In this document: positions 1 to 8,338 of the stretch, in pieces | How positions within the stretch are numbered: the first letter of the stretch is position 1 | Layout of the letters: every line of letters starts with the position of its first letter | Source: Natronococcus sp. A-GB7 | GTDB taxonomy: Archaea > Halobacteriota > Halobacteria > Halobacteriales > Natrialbaceae | DNA length: 64,000 nucleotides | NCBI RefSeq assembly: GCF_029688865.1 | Contig: NZ_JARUKV010000002.1 | Location: 206,444-270,443 of the forward strand | Reading direction: 5' to 3' | Made by a program: the position numbers and the translations under genes | The notes under the pieces: model-generated | Seen by the model: the letters and a program-made list of their open reading frames with translations, nothing else | Database searches by the model: none | What the model was told of the DNA's origin: nothing

Positions 1-2
1 TG

Positions 3-830
3 ACGAGTCGCGCCGGGCGACTCTCCGATCGCGGGCGGTACAACTGGCTGAAGGACGTCCAGGCGGTGACGCCGACCGAGCGGATGCCAAACTGGCTGCT
101 CTCGAAGTACTTCTATCGCGAAATGAACCCCCTCCTGCGGTACGCGGCCATTCCGTTCTTGCTGTTGCTCAACGTGAGCGTCATCCTCGCGATCTTCGCG
201 GGGCTCGATCTTGCAGGTGCCTGGACGATGCCGGTCGACGCGGTCGACGCGTTCCTCGCCCGGTTCGGGCTGGCCGGCGCGGCCGTCCACCTGCTGCTCG
301 TGATCAACGCGGTCGTCGGTGGACTGCTGTTGCTCGTTGGCGTTCCCCTGTACCTCTTCGCCAGGGACGCGAGGAAGACGGTCGACCGATTCGGCGTCGT
401 CGAAACCGATCTCACGGTCGATCCGGAACAGCCGTACAGGGAGGCGGCCCGCGAAATATTCGCCGACCGACCGGAGACGGCGGTGTTCTGTTACGGCCAC
501 ACGCACCGACCGGGGATGGCGACGGTCGACGGCGGGTTGCTCGTCAACACCGGAACGTGGCTGAAACGCCTCCACCGTCGGGACGTCGTCGCCGGCCACC
601 TTCCGCCCGTTTTCTATCCGTCGTACCAGCTGTGCGTCGTTCGCATCGCATCCGAGGACGACGACGTCGTCGTCGAGTACGAAAGAGTCGAGAAGTCGAG
701 CCCGACCGCGTCGGAGCTCACCCTGACCGAGCGACTCCTCACGCTGGGTCGAGAGCCGAACCCCGAACTTCCCGGGCGGGCGGTCGTCGAGAGCGACGCT
801 CCCGAGCCCGCGGCGGACGTCCTCGAGTGA
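3..830 (+). CDS. Metallophosphoesterase, C-terminal part (5' end outside window)
   Basis: The reading frame is open from the first bases, so the gene begins upstream of the window and only about 275 C-terminal residues are visible. Two hydrophobic segments (roughly positions 135-350 of the DNA) suggest membrane anchoring. Near the end is Gly-His-Thr-His-Arg-Pro (about 499-516), the last metal-binding motif of calcineurin-like phosphoesterases, followed by a Val-Asn-Thr-Gly-Thr-Trp stretch typical of the family. The other metal ligands would lie upstream and cannot be checked. The substrate is unknown; the membrane segments between catalytic blocks are unusual for the family. An ATG-like or GTG start at 66 would be internal, not the true start. 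Confidence 0.75.
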   Translation, partial: TSRAGRLSDRGRYNWLKDVQAVTPTERMPNWLLSKYFYREMNPLLRYAAIPFLLLLNVSVILAIFAGLDLAGAWTMPVDAVDAFLARFGLAGAAVHLLLVINAVVGGLLLLVGVPLYLFARDARKTVDRFGVVETDLTVDPEQPYREAAREIFADRPETAVFCYGHTHRPGMATVDGGLLVNTGTWLKRLHRRDVVAGHLPPVFYPSYQLCVVRIASEDDDVVVEYERVEKSSPTASELTLTERLLTLGREPNPELPGRAVVESDAPEPAADVLE

Positions 831-835
831 GCAGG

Positions 836-2515
836 TCAGAACAGCAGTCGCCCGGTCCACGCGAGCGCGAGCGCGAACGCGACTGCCGCCGCGGCCTGGC
901 GAGCGAGCATCCTCGCTACGAACCGGGCCGAGACCTCTCGAGCGACCGTGATCGCGGTGACCAGACAGGGCAGGAGGACGCCCGCGAGGTAGACCGCGAC
1001 CAGCACCTGGAGCGGCGAGAGCGCGGCGATCCCGCTCGCGTCGGCGGTCAGCAGTGCGATCCCGTCCTTGCGGATCGAGGCGAGGACGATCGGCAGGGCG
1101 GCCTCGGCGGGGAGGCCGAAGGCGCCCATCGCCGGCACCAGCGCGTCGCCGAGCCGTTCGAGGACGCCGACGTACTCGAGCAGCGCCGCGACGACGCAGA
1201 TCCCCGCGAAGACGGGTAAGGCGGTGGTGAGGAAGCTCGCGAGCGAGGATCTGGCCTCGCGCCAGACCGCGCGCGGGCGGGGCCACTCGAGGAACGTGCG
1301 TCGATCGACCGCGAGCGACGTCGTCCGGGCCTCCGGCGGAGCGATCAGGCGAACGTAGAGCAGCGTCGTCGCGACGAGCACGGCGAGGTAGGGGACGACG
1401 AGCCAGCTCATCCCGACCGCGGCGAAGACCGCGAGCGTGGCCGGAAACTGGTAGGAGCAGGCCGCGCCGAAGGAGATCGCCGAGATGGTGGTACAGCGGG
1501 TGCAGTCCGAGCAGCTCCGGGTGCTCGTCACGGCGGGGACGTTACAGCCAAAGCCCATCACGACGCGGACGAGATCCCTACCTGTCAAACCGACGCGGCG
1601 CATGACGGGATGGAGCGCGGTCGTCACCCGCGTGACGAGCCCGCTGGCCTTGTACGCGCCCATGAACAGGGCGAAGATGAGCATCGTCGGCAGCGCCCAG
1701 ACGAACAGGAACGGTCCCATCGCGAGCAGTCCGTAGTCGCTGACGAACGCGGCCGCCACCGGCTCCGGCAGCGGTGTCGCCTCGATCCATCCGACGGCGG
1801 GCTCGAGGGCCGCGCCGACGATCGGGTCGAGTTCGCCCGCGACAGTGTTGGCGAACCAGACGGCGACGATGGCAGGAAGGAGGAGAACGAGCGCGCTCGC
1901 GATCGGACCCAGGTACGGGCGCTCGAGGATCGTCTCGGACGGCTCGATCTCCCAGCCCGCGTGGGTCGTCGTCTCGACGGGAAACGAGCCCGCGTAGCGA
2001 AGCGCCTCGAGGACCGACCCGACATCGGCTCCCGCCGCCGGGTCCGCGCCGGGAGCGACCCCGCCGTCCGCAGCTACCCGCGTCAGTCGTCGGGCGTCGA
2101 CGGGGACGACCGGGACGCCGAGATCCGACTCGAGCGCGGCGATCGTCCCCTCGGCGTCGTCGGCGTCATCGATCCGGTCCCAGTGGGTGACGACCACCGC
2201 GCCGGGACGTCCCTCGACGAGGGGCAACAGGTCCTCGAGATCCCGATCGAGATCCGTCGCCGGGACGACGAGGACGACCCGGTCGGTCGCCTCGAGTTCC
2301 GCCAGCGCTTCGCGGGTCGTCTCGCTGTCGGCCTCGAGAGTGATCCCCGGCGTGTCGACCAGCTCGAAGCCGTCGGTTCGGTAGACCTCGCTCGAGACGG
2401 TCGATCCGCCGACGTTCTCGTCGGCCGGCTGCGAGCCGGTGAGGCCGGCCGCGAGCGCCGACTTGCCGACGCTCTCCTTGCCGATCAGGACGAGACGCTC
2501 GCGGTCCGCACTCAT
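836..2515 (-). CDS. feoB: Compact FeoB-type ferrous iron transporter
   Basis: 559 residues. The N-terminal GTPase domain has a P-loop Gly-Lys-Glu-Ser-Val-Gly-Lys-Ser (residues 12-19) and Asp-Thr-Pro-Gly (54-57). The usual Asn-Lys-x-Asp base-recognition motif appears only as Thr-His-Trp-Asp (110-113). Membrane helices start near residue 205 and include the FeoB gate motif Gly-Phe-Gly-Cys-Asn-Val-Pro-Ala, followed by a Cys-rich stretch. It is shorter than typical FeoB (about 700 or more residues) because little separates the G domain from the membrane part, and no feoA is visible next to it. Role by family: GTP-dependent Fe(II) uptake at the cell membrane. A GGAGGTGA Shine-Dalgarno precedes the ATG at 2515. 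It diverges from the CobW-like gene. Confidence 0.85.
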   Translation of the reverse strand: MSADRERLVLIGKESVGKSALAAGLTGSQPADENVGGSTVSSEVYRTDGFELVDTPGITLEADSETTREALAELEATDRVVLVVPATDLDRDLEDLLPLVEGRPGAVVVTHWDRIDDADDAEGTIAALESDLGVPVVPVDARRLTRVAADGGVAPGADPAAGADVGSVLEALRYAGSFPVETTTHAGWEIEPSETILERPYLGPIASALVLLLPAIVAVWFANTVAGELDPIVGAALEPAVGWIEATPLPEPVAAAFVSDYGLLAMGPFLFVWALPTMLIFALFMGAYKASGLVTRVTTALHPVMRRVGLTGRDLVRVVMGFGCNVPAVTSTRSCSDCTRCTTISAISFGAACSYQFPATLAVFAAVGMSWLVVPYLAVLVATTLLYVRLIAPPEARTTSLAVDRRTFLEWPRPRAVWREARSSLASFLTTALPVFAGICVVAALLEYVGVLERLGDALVPAMGAFGLPAEAALPIVLASIRKDGIALLTADASGIAALSPLQVLVAVYLAGVLLPCLVTAITVAREVSARFVARMLARQAAAAVAFALALAWTGRLLF

Positions 2516-2642
2516 CCGCTCACCTCCTGGCGCCTTCGGAGCGGGGCCTCGAGTCTACGGGCCGCCCTGACGGCGGCACAACGGAGTGGCTGTCGCATTG
2601 CCACGTCACTCGGCAGCCGTGATTAATAATAGCACCGTCTAA

Positions 2643-2661
2643 GATAATAACTACTATTATC
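2643..2661. promoter_or_regulatory. Inverted repeat between feoB and cobW-like gene
   Basis: GATAATA-ACTAC-TATTATC is a perfect 7-base inverted repeat with a 5-base spacer. It lies in the only AT-rich part of the 169-base divergent intergenic region, 24 bases before the start codon of the metallochaperone gene, so it overlaps the expected promoter of that gene and lies upstream of feoB. Binding by a metal-responsive repressor (DtxR/SirR/Idr type) is a reasonable guess, but the half-site does not match a motif I can name with certainty. Confidence 0.45.
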
Positions 2662-2684
2662 CTTGGGCTCGTATTCACAACCGA

Positions 2685-3947
2685 ATGCGCGATAACTCGA
2701 CACCCGTTACGGTACTGTCCGGAACGCTCGGCGCCGGCAAGACGACCGTTCTGAACAACCTCCTGCGGGAAACCGACGACCGTATCGCCGTGCTGGTCAA
2801 CGACATGGGCGAGGTCAACGTCGACGCCGAGCACGTCGCCGAATCGTCGGACATCGCCGACGAGGACGAGGAGCTGATCGAGCTCTCGGACGGCTGTATC
2901 TGCTGTGAGCTCCGCGGGGACCTGCTCGAGGCGATCGACGAGCTCACCCGCGAGCGGGCGTTCGACGCCGTCGTCGTCGAGTCGACCGGGGTCGCCGAAC
3001 CGCTCCCGGTCGCCCAGACGCTGACGATCGGGTTCGACCAGAGCGACCTCGAGCCCACGGAGTTTTACGAAGAGACCGGGATGGAACCGCTCGAGGACTG
3101 CCACCTCGACACTACCGTGACCGTCGTCGACGCCCACCAGTTCGACGAGGCGATGCGCTCGGACGAACTCCTCGACGACGACGGCACCGAGAAACACCTC
3201 GGCGACCTGCTCGTCGAGCAGGTCGAGTTCTGCGACGTCCTCCTGCTCAACAAATGTGATCTCGTCGAGGAGGAGACCCTCGAACGGATCGAGTCGACCC
3301 TCGAGGTGCTCCAGCCCCGTGCGGAGATCGTTCGCACCGAACACGGTCGCGTCGACCCCGACGCGATCGTCGACACCGACCGGTTCGACTTCGAGGAGGC
3401 GAGCCAGTCGGCGGGCTGGATCCGGGAGCTCCAGGAGCCCCACCAGTCCGCCGAGGAGGAACACGGCGTCACCTCCTTCGTCTTCGGTGCCCGCCGGCCG
3501 TTCCACCCCGAGCGCTTCGCCGAGTTGCTCGACGAGTTCCCCGACGAGGTCGTCCGCGCGAAGGGCCACTTCTGGCTCGCCGGCCGCGGCGAGGAGGCGC
3601 TGACGATCAACGTCGCCGGCCGATCGATCCGCGTCGGCCCCGGCGGGCCCTGGACCGACGCGCTGCCCGAACCCGAGCGCAGCGAGCGCCTCGAGGAGCA
3701 CCCCGAACTCGAGGACCAGTGGCACGACCGGTGGGGCGATCGCAGCATCCAGCTCGTGGTGATCGGCGCCGAGATGGACCACGAGTCGCTGCGAGCCGCC
3801 CTCGAGGACTGCCTGCTCACCGATTCGGAACTCGAGGCGGACTGGTCGAGCTACGAGGATCGGTTCCCGACGTTCGAGGCACCCGAAGACGAGCCGACGG
3901 CCGACGCCGAGGACGAGAGCCAGGAAGAGATCGGTATCGCGGACTGA
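2685..3947 (+). CDS. CobW/COG0523-family GTP-dependent metallochaperone
   Basis: 420 residues. A P-loop Gly-Thr-Leu-Gly-Ala-Gly-Lys-Thr-Thr (13-21), the metal-binding Cys-Ile-Cys-Cys (71-74) and Asn-Lys-Cys-Asp (190-193) give the full signature of the G3E GTPases of COG0523. A CobW C-terminal domain follows, and the tail is acidic. Family members deliver zinc or other metals to target enzymes, often under metal limitation. Which metal is served cannot be read from sequence. The gene diverges from feoB across an AT-rich promoter holding an inverted repeat, which hints at shared metal-dependent control. The ATG at 2685 directly precedes the conserved beta strand. Confidence 0.85.
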   Translation: MRDNSTPVTVLSGTLGAGKTTVLNNLLRETDDRIAVLVNDMGEVNVDAEHVAESSDIADEDEELIELSDGCICCELRGDLLEAIDELTRERAFDAVVVESTGVAEPLPVAQTLTIGFDQSDLEPTEFYEETGMEPLEDCHLDTTVTVVDAHQFDEAMRSDELLDDDGTEKHLGDLLVEQVEFCDVLLLNKCDLVEEETLERIESTLEVLQPRAEIVRTEHGRVDPDAIVDTDRFDFEEASQSAGWIRELQEPHQSAEEEHGVTSFVFGARRPFHPERFAELLDEFPDEVVRAKGHFWLAGRGEEALTINVAGRSIRVGPGGPWTDALPEPERSERLEEHPELEDQWHDRWGDRSIQLVVIGAEMDHESLRAALEDCLLTDSELEADWSSYEDRFPTFEAPEDEPTADAEDESQEEIGIAD

Positions 3948-3958
3948 GACACCTACCA

Positions 3959-4171
3959 GTGACCGAGTACGACACCGACGCCGACCCGTTCGCCGACGCA
4001 CGCACCGAAGCCGACGGCGACGTCTCGCCGTGTTACCAGGCGTACGTCGAGCGCCGTGACCACCGACCCGACAGCTGCACCGTCTACTGTGCGCTCGACG
4101 ACGAATCGATCGAAGACACCTGGATCCGCGCGAAGGGGGACGCGTTCGTCTCCCGCGAGGACGTCAGGTGA
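3959..4171 (+). CDS. Small haloarchaeal protein (DUF7511-like)
   Basis: 70 residues from a GTG start, 11 bases after the stop of the metallochaperone gene and so probably in the same transcript. The second half (Cys-Thr-Val-Tyr-Cys, then Asp-Thr-Trp-Ile-Arg-Ala, ending in Glu-Asp-Val-Arg) resembles, from memory, short haloarchaeal proteins grouped as DUF7511. No catalytic motif is visible. The frame continues upstream inside the previous gene in another phase, so the start is chosen on spacing and on where the acidic composition begins. Function unknown. Confidence 0.55.
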   Translation: MTEYDTDADPFADARTEADGDVSPCYQAYVERRDHRPDSCTVYCALDDESIEDTWIRAKGDAFVSREDVR

Positions 4172-4210
4172 CGGTTCCGAACGACTGTACACCCAACACA
4201 CCACACGACG

Positions 4211-4468
4211 ATGTCAACCAACTTCCAGACCGCAGTCAGATCGAACGTATCGCACGCAACCAGACGAGAAGCCATCGACCGTCTCGTCGCGGCGGACGAG
4301 CGACGGAATCTCGCCCTCCTCGTCGAGATGGGCGGGCTCCGCGGGGAGTTCCGTCGGCGAGCCCTCGAGGGACTCGCCGACTGTAACGCGACCGAACTGC
4401 TCGAGGAACTGGCCGAGGATACGACGGTCGATCCGTCGCTGCGGTGTCGGGCGGCGACGCTGTCCTGA
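4211..4468 (+). CDS. Small HEAT-repeat-like helical protein
   Basis: 85 residues, predicted all-helical. It carries two HEAT-like helix pairs: Arg-Arg-Glu-Ala-Ile-Asp-Arg-Leu and then an Arg-Arg-Ala-Leu-Glu-Gly-Leu-Ala-Asp-Cys block ending in a Ser-Leu-Arg-Cys-Arg-Ala-Ala. Such short HEAT proteins are common in haloarchaea and probably act in protein-protein contacts. No partner can be named. It follows the DUF7511-like gene by 39 bases and may be cotranscribed with it. Confidence 0.6.
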   Translation: MSTNFQTAVRSNVSHATRREAIDRLVAADERRNLALLVEMGGLRGEFRRRALEGLADCNATELLEELAEDTTVDPSLRCRAATLS

Positions 4469-4571
4469 ACACCGACCGAAACCGCCGTCCGACGGTCGCG
4501 GGTTCCTTAGCAGCGGTCCGAGAGATGTTGTTAAATTACATCCGGTTCGATTGCCCATTTACTAGCAACTC

Positions 4572-4579
4572 TTTTTAAG
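4572..4579 (+). promoter_or_regulatory. TATA box of the two-finger zinc protein gene
   Basis: TTTTTAAG lies 26-33 bases before the ATG at 4605. This is the spacing expected for a leaderless archaeal transcript and it supports choosing 4605 over the out-of-frame ATG at 4600. The same octamer occurs before the pspA-like gene (45582-45589). Confidence 0.55.
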
Positions 4580-4604
4580 TAGTGGAGGCTGAGTTAGCAA
4601 TGCT

Positions 4605-4757
4605 ATGGCATACAGCTGTTCCACCTGCGACGAGTCGTTCCAGTCCGCGGCAGGCGTCACCCAGCACGTCGCGCTACATCACAACACCTGTGCCGTCTGT
4701 GACGACGCGTTCGACGACGTGGACGGACTTCGTAACCACGTCCACGAGAACCACTGA
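4605..4757 (+). CDS. Two-finger C2H2 zinc protein, 50 residues
   Basis: A 50-residue protein made almost entirely of two C2H2 fingers. Finger 1 is Cys5-x2-Cys8-x12-His21-x3-His25. Finger 2 is Cys29-x2-Cys32-x12-His45-x4-His50 (His47 could substitute). The finger spacing is canonical, and a Phe sits at the usual core position in both. Small C2H2 proteins are frequent in haloarchaea and are thought to act in nucleic-acid or protein binding; at least one in Haloferax affects motility and biofilm. A TATA box at 4572-4579 supports the start. No target is suggested by the neighbours. Confidence 0.75.
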   Translation: MAYSCSTCDESFQSAAGVTQHVALHHNTCAVCDDAFDDVDGLRNHVHENH

Positions 4758-4910
4758 TCGCGATCGACGAGTTCCGTTCTCGCGTTCGGTTCGAGAGGGA
4801 CGGTCTTCGACGTATTCGTCCCCGGTTCCGGTAGCATCCCGAACGTAACGAGTCCGACGCTCACTCGGTAGTCCCCTTCCCGAAGCGGGCGCTCTCCTCG
4901 ACTGAAACGG

Positions 4911-5234
4911 CTACGCGTTCGTCGGCTGAGCGCAGTGACTGCGCAGCGTCTGCAGCATGTCCTGACAGAGGGGGTCGGGGTAGTATCGAACCGTCTCGCT
5001 CCGCGAGTCCCACTCTATCAGCCCCGAATCGGCCAGTTTCGGGAGGTGAACGTGATGCATCCGAGTAGAGAGCGACGACTCTCCCGACGGAGGGTCCACG
5101 TGGCTCACGAGCTCGTCGATCGTGGCCGTGTTCGTCGGTTGGTTATCGAGGAACCGAAGGATCTGTCGTCTGTGCCGGTGGCACAGCAACTCGAGCAGTT
5201 CGTCACACTTCTCGGTGTGGGATGTGGCGTTCAT
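4911..5234 (-). CDS. Winged-helix protein of the DUF7344 type
   Basis: 107 residues. Leu-Leu-Cys-His-Arg-His-Arg-Arg-Gln-Ile-Leu-Arg-Phe-Leu near residue 16, a central recognition-helix region, and the Met-His-His-Val-His-Leu-Pro-Lys-Leu-Ala-Asp block followed by Gly-Leu-Ile form the winged helix-turn-helix common to haloarchaeal DUF7344 regulators. It probably binds DNA; the regulon is unknown. It stands alone, with about 120 bases of non-coding DNA before it. A double-domain relative is encoded at 40416. Confidence 0.75.
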   Translation of the reverse strand: MNATSHTEKCDELLELLCHRHRRQILRFLDNQPTNTATIDELVSHVDPPSGESSLSTRMHHVHLPKLADSGLIEWDSRSETVRYYPDPLCQDMLQTLRSHCAQPTNA

Positions 5235-5357
5235 CGGAACTCGACTCTGATAACAAAAACCGCAGCTCGAACATAAGTGTAACGTATATGAACCTCTAAG
5301 AATTGCGAATTTCGTACTTCTTACCGGATTAGCTGCGGTTTTCGGTTACATCGTCCG

Positions 5358-5900
5358 TCACTCGCTACTCCGATCTTTCTGTTCGAAGTGTCCCCACGGC
5401 TGACTGTATTTTTTCGTGATTATCTCGGAGCTGTGAACGGTAAGCCCGCTTTCGTTCAGCTCCTTCGTCAGTCGGATGAGATCGGACGTGGAGGTAGCGA
5501 TCGTTTCGATGTAGAGGTTGTGCTCGCTGGTGATCATCTCGGTGATATCGACGACGCCGACGACGTCGAGGACGTCTTTGGCAGCACTCGAGCGGGTCGA
5601 CGGGTCGCTGGTACACACGAAAAGAAGCCGGAGCGGAAAGCCCGCTTTCTCGTAGTCGATCTTGGGTTCGTACCCCTTGAGGACCCCCGTGTTTTCCAGC
5701 TTGTCGATTCGGTTGCGGACGGTGCTGGGCGAAACGTCCGCTTCCGTTGCGATTTCGTCGATCGTGACGTTGCGGGCGTCACGCTGAAGCGCGAACAGCA
5801 CGCCTTCGTCGACGGAGTCGATCTCGACCGCCTCGGTGGTCTCTTCATCGGAACCGGCAGCGACAGGTACGTCTTCGTCGGCCATGGGAGTAGTACGCAT
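5358..5900 (-). CDS. Lrp/AsnC family transcriptional regulator
   Basis: 180 residues. An acidic N-terminal tail is followed by an AsnC-type helix-turn-helix (about residues 28-75: Val-Leu-Phe-Ala-Leu-Gln-Arg-Asp-Ala-Arg, then Ser-Pro-Ser-Thr-Val-Arg-Asn-Arg-Ile) and a ligand-binding domain. An alternative start at 5885 (Met-Ala-Asp-Glu) would shorten it by five residues. It lies 51 bases after the flavoprotein gene on the same strand, so it may be cotranscribed with it and may regulate it. The ligand is unknown; Lrp proteins often sense amino acids or redox state in haloarchaea. Confidence 0.85.
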   Translation of the reverse strand: MRTTPMADEDVPVAAGSDEETTEAVEIDSVDEGVLFALQRDARNVTIDEIATEADVSPSTVRNRIDKLENTGVLKGYEPKIDYEKAGFPLRLLFVCTSDPSTRSSAAKDVLDVVGVVDITEMITSEHNLYIETIATSTSDLIRLTKELNESGLTVHSSEIITKKYSQPWGHFEQKDRSSE

Positions 5901-5951
5901 TGACGGAAGAAGGACAACTCGGTCAGCCGGTGCCGCGAGACGCGCCGACGC

Positions 5952-7154
5952 TCAACAGTCGCAGTAGTCGGGTTCGCAACAGTCGAGATCCTCGAGCACC
6001 ATCCGTTTCTCCCGGTAAGCCTCGAGGGGATCGGTGTCGACCCCGAGTCGCTCGCCGAGCTCCTCGGCGACGACGGCGAAGCGCTGGCGGAACTTGTAGA
6101 TGAAACAGAACTGCTGGTCGTTGTGTGCGACCTGCGGCCCGGCGAGGAACAGGCCGGGCGTCTCGGTCGATTCGTCCCGGTCGGTGAGATCGGGGAGCTC
6201 GCCGTCGAACGCGAACAGGTCGTCGACGACCGCGAGACTTCCCTCGAACCCGGTCGCGAGCACGGGGGGTGCTCGAGAGCGAACCCGATCGCCGTCGGTC
6301 GTCGTGACGACGTACCCATCGCCCTCCTCGCGTTCGATCCCGGCGACGCGGGCGTCGGCGACGAGTTCGATCGGCGCGCCGTCCTCGAGGGCGGTCTCGA
6401 GTCGCTCGTTCGTTCGCGGGGAGAGCACCTCGCTCGGGTCGGGGCTGCGGAACTGCCAGGTGCCCTCGTCGTCGAGCACCGTCACCGACCGTCCAGCCTC
6501 GGCGAGCCCGAGGGCGGCGTCGATCCCGCTCTCCGCACCGCCGACGACCGCGACGTCCGAGACCGTCTCGGCCACGGCGCCCGCGCCGTCGGCGGCGATC
6601 CCGTTCGTTCCGGCCGACTCGGTACTCGAGGCTCGCGTCGCGTACTCGGCCCACGAGTCGACGTTCGCGACGTGGACCCCCTGGGTCGCTCCCTCGAGCG
6701 CCCCGCTCGAGGGGTACTGGTACTGGCCGGCGGCCCAGACGACGTAGCGGGCGCGGGTCGCTCCCTCGTCGGTCTCGAGGACGAACTCCTCGGTTTCTCC
6801 GCCTCGCCGAGGGGCGACCGACTTGACGTCGATCCCCGTCTCGACGGGGAGTTCGTGGAACTCGGCGATCGCCTCGAGGTACTCGGCGTACTGCTTGCCC
6901 GTGGGGTGTTCGCAGTCCAGCGCCAGCGCGGGCGAGGTGTCGACCGTGACCGCGTTCAGATCCCGCACACCGAAGGCGTTGGCCGGGAACGACGGCGTCA
7001 GCAGTCGCATCTCCTCGGGCCAGCTCCGGAAGGAGGCGCCGATCCGGTCGCGTTCGAGAACGGCGTAATCGACGTCGAGCCGTTCGAGCGCGACCGCGGT
7101 TCCGATTCCGGCCGGCCCGGCGCCGACGACCGCGACCTCGAGTGAGTCGTTCAT
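5952..7154 (-). CDS. FAD/NAD(P)-dependent oxidoreductase (YpdA/monooxygenase-like)
   Basis: 400 residues from the ATG at 7154. A longer in-frame start is rejected because a TATA-like GTTATTAAC sits about 27 bases before 7154. An FAD-binding Gly-Ala-Gly-Pro-Ala-Gly lies at the N-terminus and a second Rossmann motif (Val-Val-Gly-Gly-Ala-Glu-Ser-Gly) near the middle. The order of blocks resembles the single-chain disulfide reductase YpdA and small flavin monooxygenases. The C-terminus is Cys-rich (Asp-Cys-Cys-Glu-Pro-Asp-Tyr-Cys-Asp-Cys), which could be redox-active or bind metal. Substrate unknown. An Lrp regulator follows on the same strand. Confidence 0.75.
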   Translation of the reverse strand: MNDSLEVAVVGAGPAGIGTAVALERLDVDYAVLERDRIGASFRSWPEEMRLLTPSFPANAFGVRDLNAVTVDTSPALALDCEHPTGKQYAEYLEAIAEFHELPVETGIDVKSVAPRRGGETEEFVLETDEGATRARYVVWAAGQYQYPSSGALEGATQGVHVANVDSWAEYATRASSTESAGTNGIAADGAGAVAETVSDVAVVGGAESGIDAALGLAEAGRSVTVLDDEGTWQFRSPDPSEVLSPRTNERLETALEDGAPIELVADARVAGIEREEGDGYVVTTTDGDRVRSRAPPVLATGFEGSLAVVDDLFAFDGELPDLTDRDESTETPGLFLAGPQVAHNDQQFCFIYKFRQRFAVVAEELGERLGVDTDPLEAYREKRMVLEDLDCCEPDYCDC

Positions 7155-7333
7155 ACGAACTGGTGATCGCCGCATGTTAATAACTTTGTTCACTACATTA
7201 CTAATGAATAGCCTCCAGTAGGGTTCGAATGTTAACATCGGCCCGTGGAGCGGCGATCCGCGGAGCTTTTAGCCGACCGGAAACTGCACCCAGTACTGAT
7301 GACTCCACGACCGCTCGAGCGGAGGTGGCTGCG

Positions 7334-8338
7334 ATGACGACCGACCTGACCGAGATCACCGTTGTCGGAGACGACGACACTGGACTGGTCGCCCGCGTAA
7401 CCAGCCTCCTGTTCGAGCGCGGAGCGAACATCGAGGACATAGACCAGGCGGTTCGAGACGGCGTCTTCCGAATGAACCTCGCCGTCGACACCGCGGAGAT
7501 GGTCTGTACCGAGGCGACGCTACGAAACGACCTTCACGAGCTCGGCGAGGACCTCGGGCTCGACGTTCAGGTCCGGTTCCCCGCCGACCGCGAGACCCAG
7601 CAAATCGCGGTGCTCGGCACCAGCGAGAGTCACTGCCTGGAGGCGCTGTTCGAGGCCTGGGCGAACGACGAGCTCGGCGCCGACATCGGAGTCGTCATCG
7701 GGAACTACAACGACCTCGAGCCCCTCGCGGAGCAGTACGACGTCCCCTTCCACGACATCGGCACCGAGAGCGGCCAGCAAAACGAGGAGCGGCTGCTCGA
7801 GCTCTTGGCGGAGTACGACGCCGACCTGATCGTTCTCGCGCGGTACATGCGTATCCTGAGCCCGAACGTCGTCTTCCGTTACGAGGACCGGATCATCAAC
7901 GTCCACCCGTCGCTGCTGCCCGCCTTCCCCGGCGCCGAGGCCTACCGCCAGGCCCTCGAGGAGGGCGTCCGGGTCGCGGGCGTCACCGCCCACTACGTCA
8001 CGACCGATCTCGATCAGGGGCCGATCATCACCCAGCGTGCGTTCGACGTCCCCGACGACGCCGACCTCGCGGAGATCAAGCGACGAGGGCAGCCCCTCGA
8101 GGCCGACGCCCTGCTCGAGGCGGTGCGGCTCCACCTGAACGGCGACGTCTCGGTCCACCGCGGTCGAACGAGCGTCCGCGAGAGCGAGCGTGACTACCAG
8201 CTGGGTCTGCCCGATGAGGTGGACGAACTCACGCCGGATCGACCGATCGACGGGATCGTCGACGACGTGATACCATCGGGAGGGAAAGACGAGGACGACG
8301 CGGAACGAGGGACCGAACCGGAGCCGCCGGCGAACTAA
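7334..8338 (+). CDS. purU: Formyltetrahydrofolate deformylase
   Basis: 334 residues. An N-terminal ACT domain (about residues 5-80) is followed by a formyltransferase-like catalytic domain with the motifs Tyr-Met-Arg-Ile-Leu-Ser, Asn-Val-His-Pro-Ser-Leu-Leu-Pro and Thr-Asp-Leu-Asp-Gln-Gly-Pro-Ile. It hydrolyses 10-formyl-THF to formate and THF, supplying formate and balancing one-carbon pools for purine synthesis. An acidic C-terminal extension of about 50 residues goes beyond the bacterial length. A GGAGGTG Shine-Dalgarno at 7321-7327 fixes the start. Its stop overlaps the stop of the convergent small zinc protein gene. Confidence 0.85.
   Translation: MTTDLTEITVVGDDDTGLVARVTSLLFERGANIEDIDQAVRDGVFRMNLAVDTAEMVCTEATLRNDLHELGEDLGLDVQVRFPADRETQQIAVLGTSESHCLEALFEAWANDELGADIGVVIGNYNDLEPLAEQYDVPFHDIGTESGQQNEERLLELLAEYDADLIVLARYMRILSPNVVFRYEDRIINVHPSLLPAFPGAEAYRQALEEGVRVAGVTAHYVTTDLDQGPIITQRAFDVPDDADLAEIKRRGQPLEADALLEAVRLHLNGDVSVHRGRTSVRESERDYQLGLPDEVDELTPDRPIDGIVDDVIPSGGKDEDDAERGTEPEPPAN

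Noticed and set aside
2512..2598. 28-residue ORF on the minus strand ending in the feoB start (ATGA overlap)
   Set aside because: The sequence has no domain and its 3' end holds the Shine-Dalgarno of feoB; the overlap is probably chance.
2520..4001. 493-residue ORF on the minus strand over the metallochaperone gene
   Set aside because: It is antisense to a clear COG0523 gene. Long antisense frames are expected from GC-rich haloarchaeal codons.
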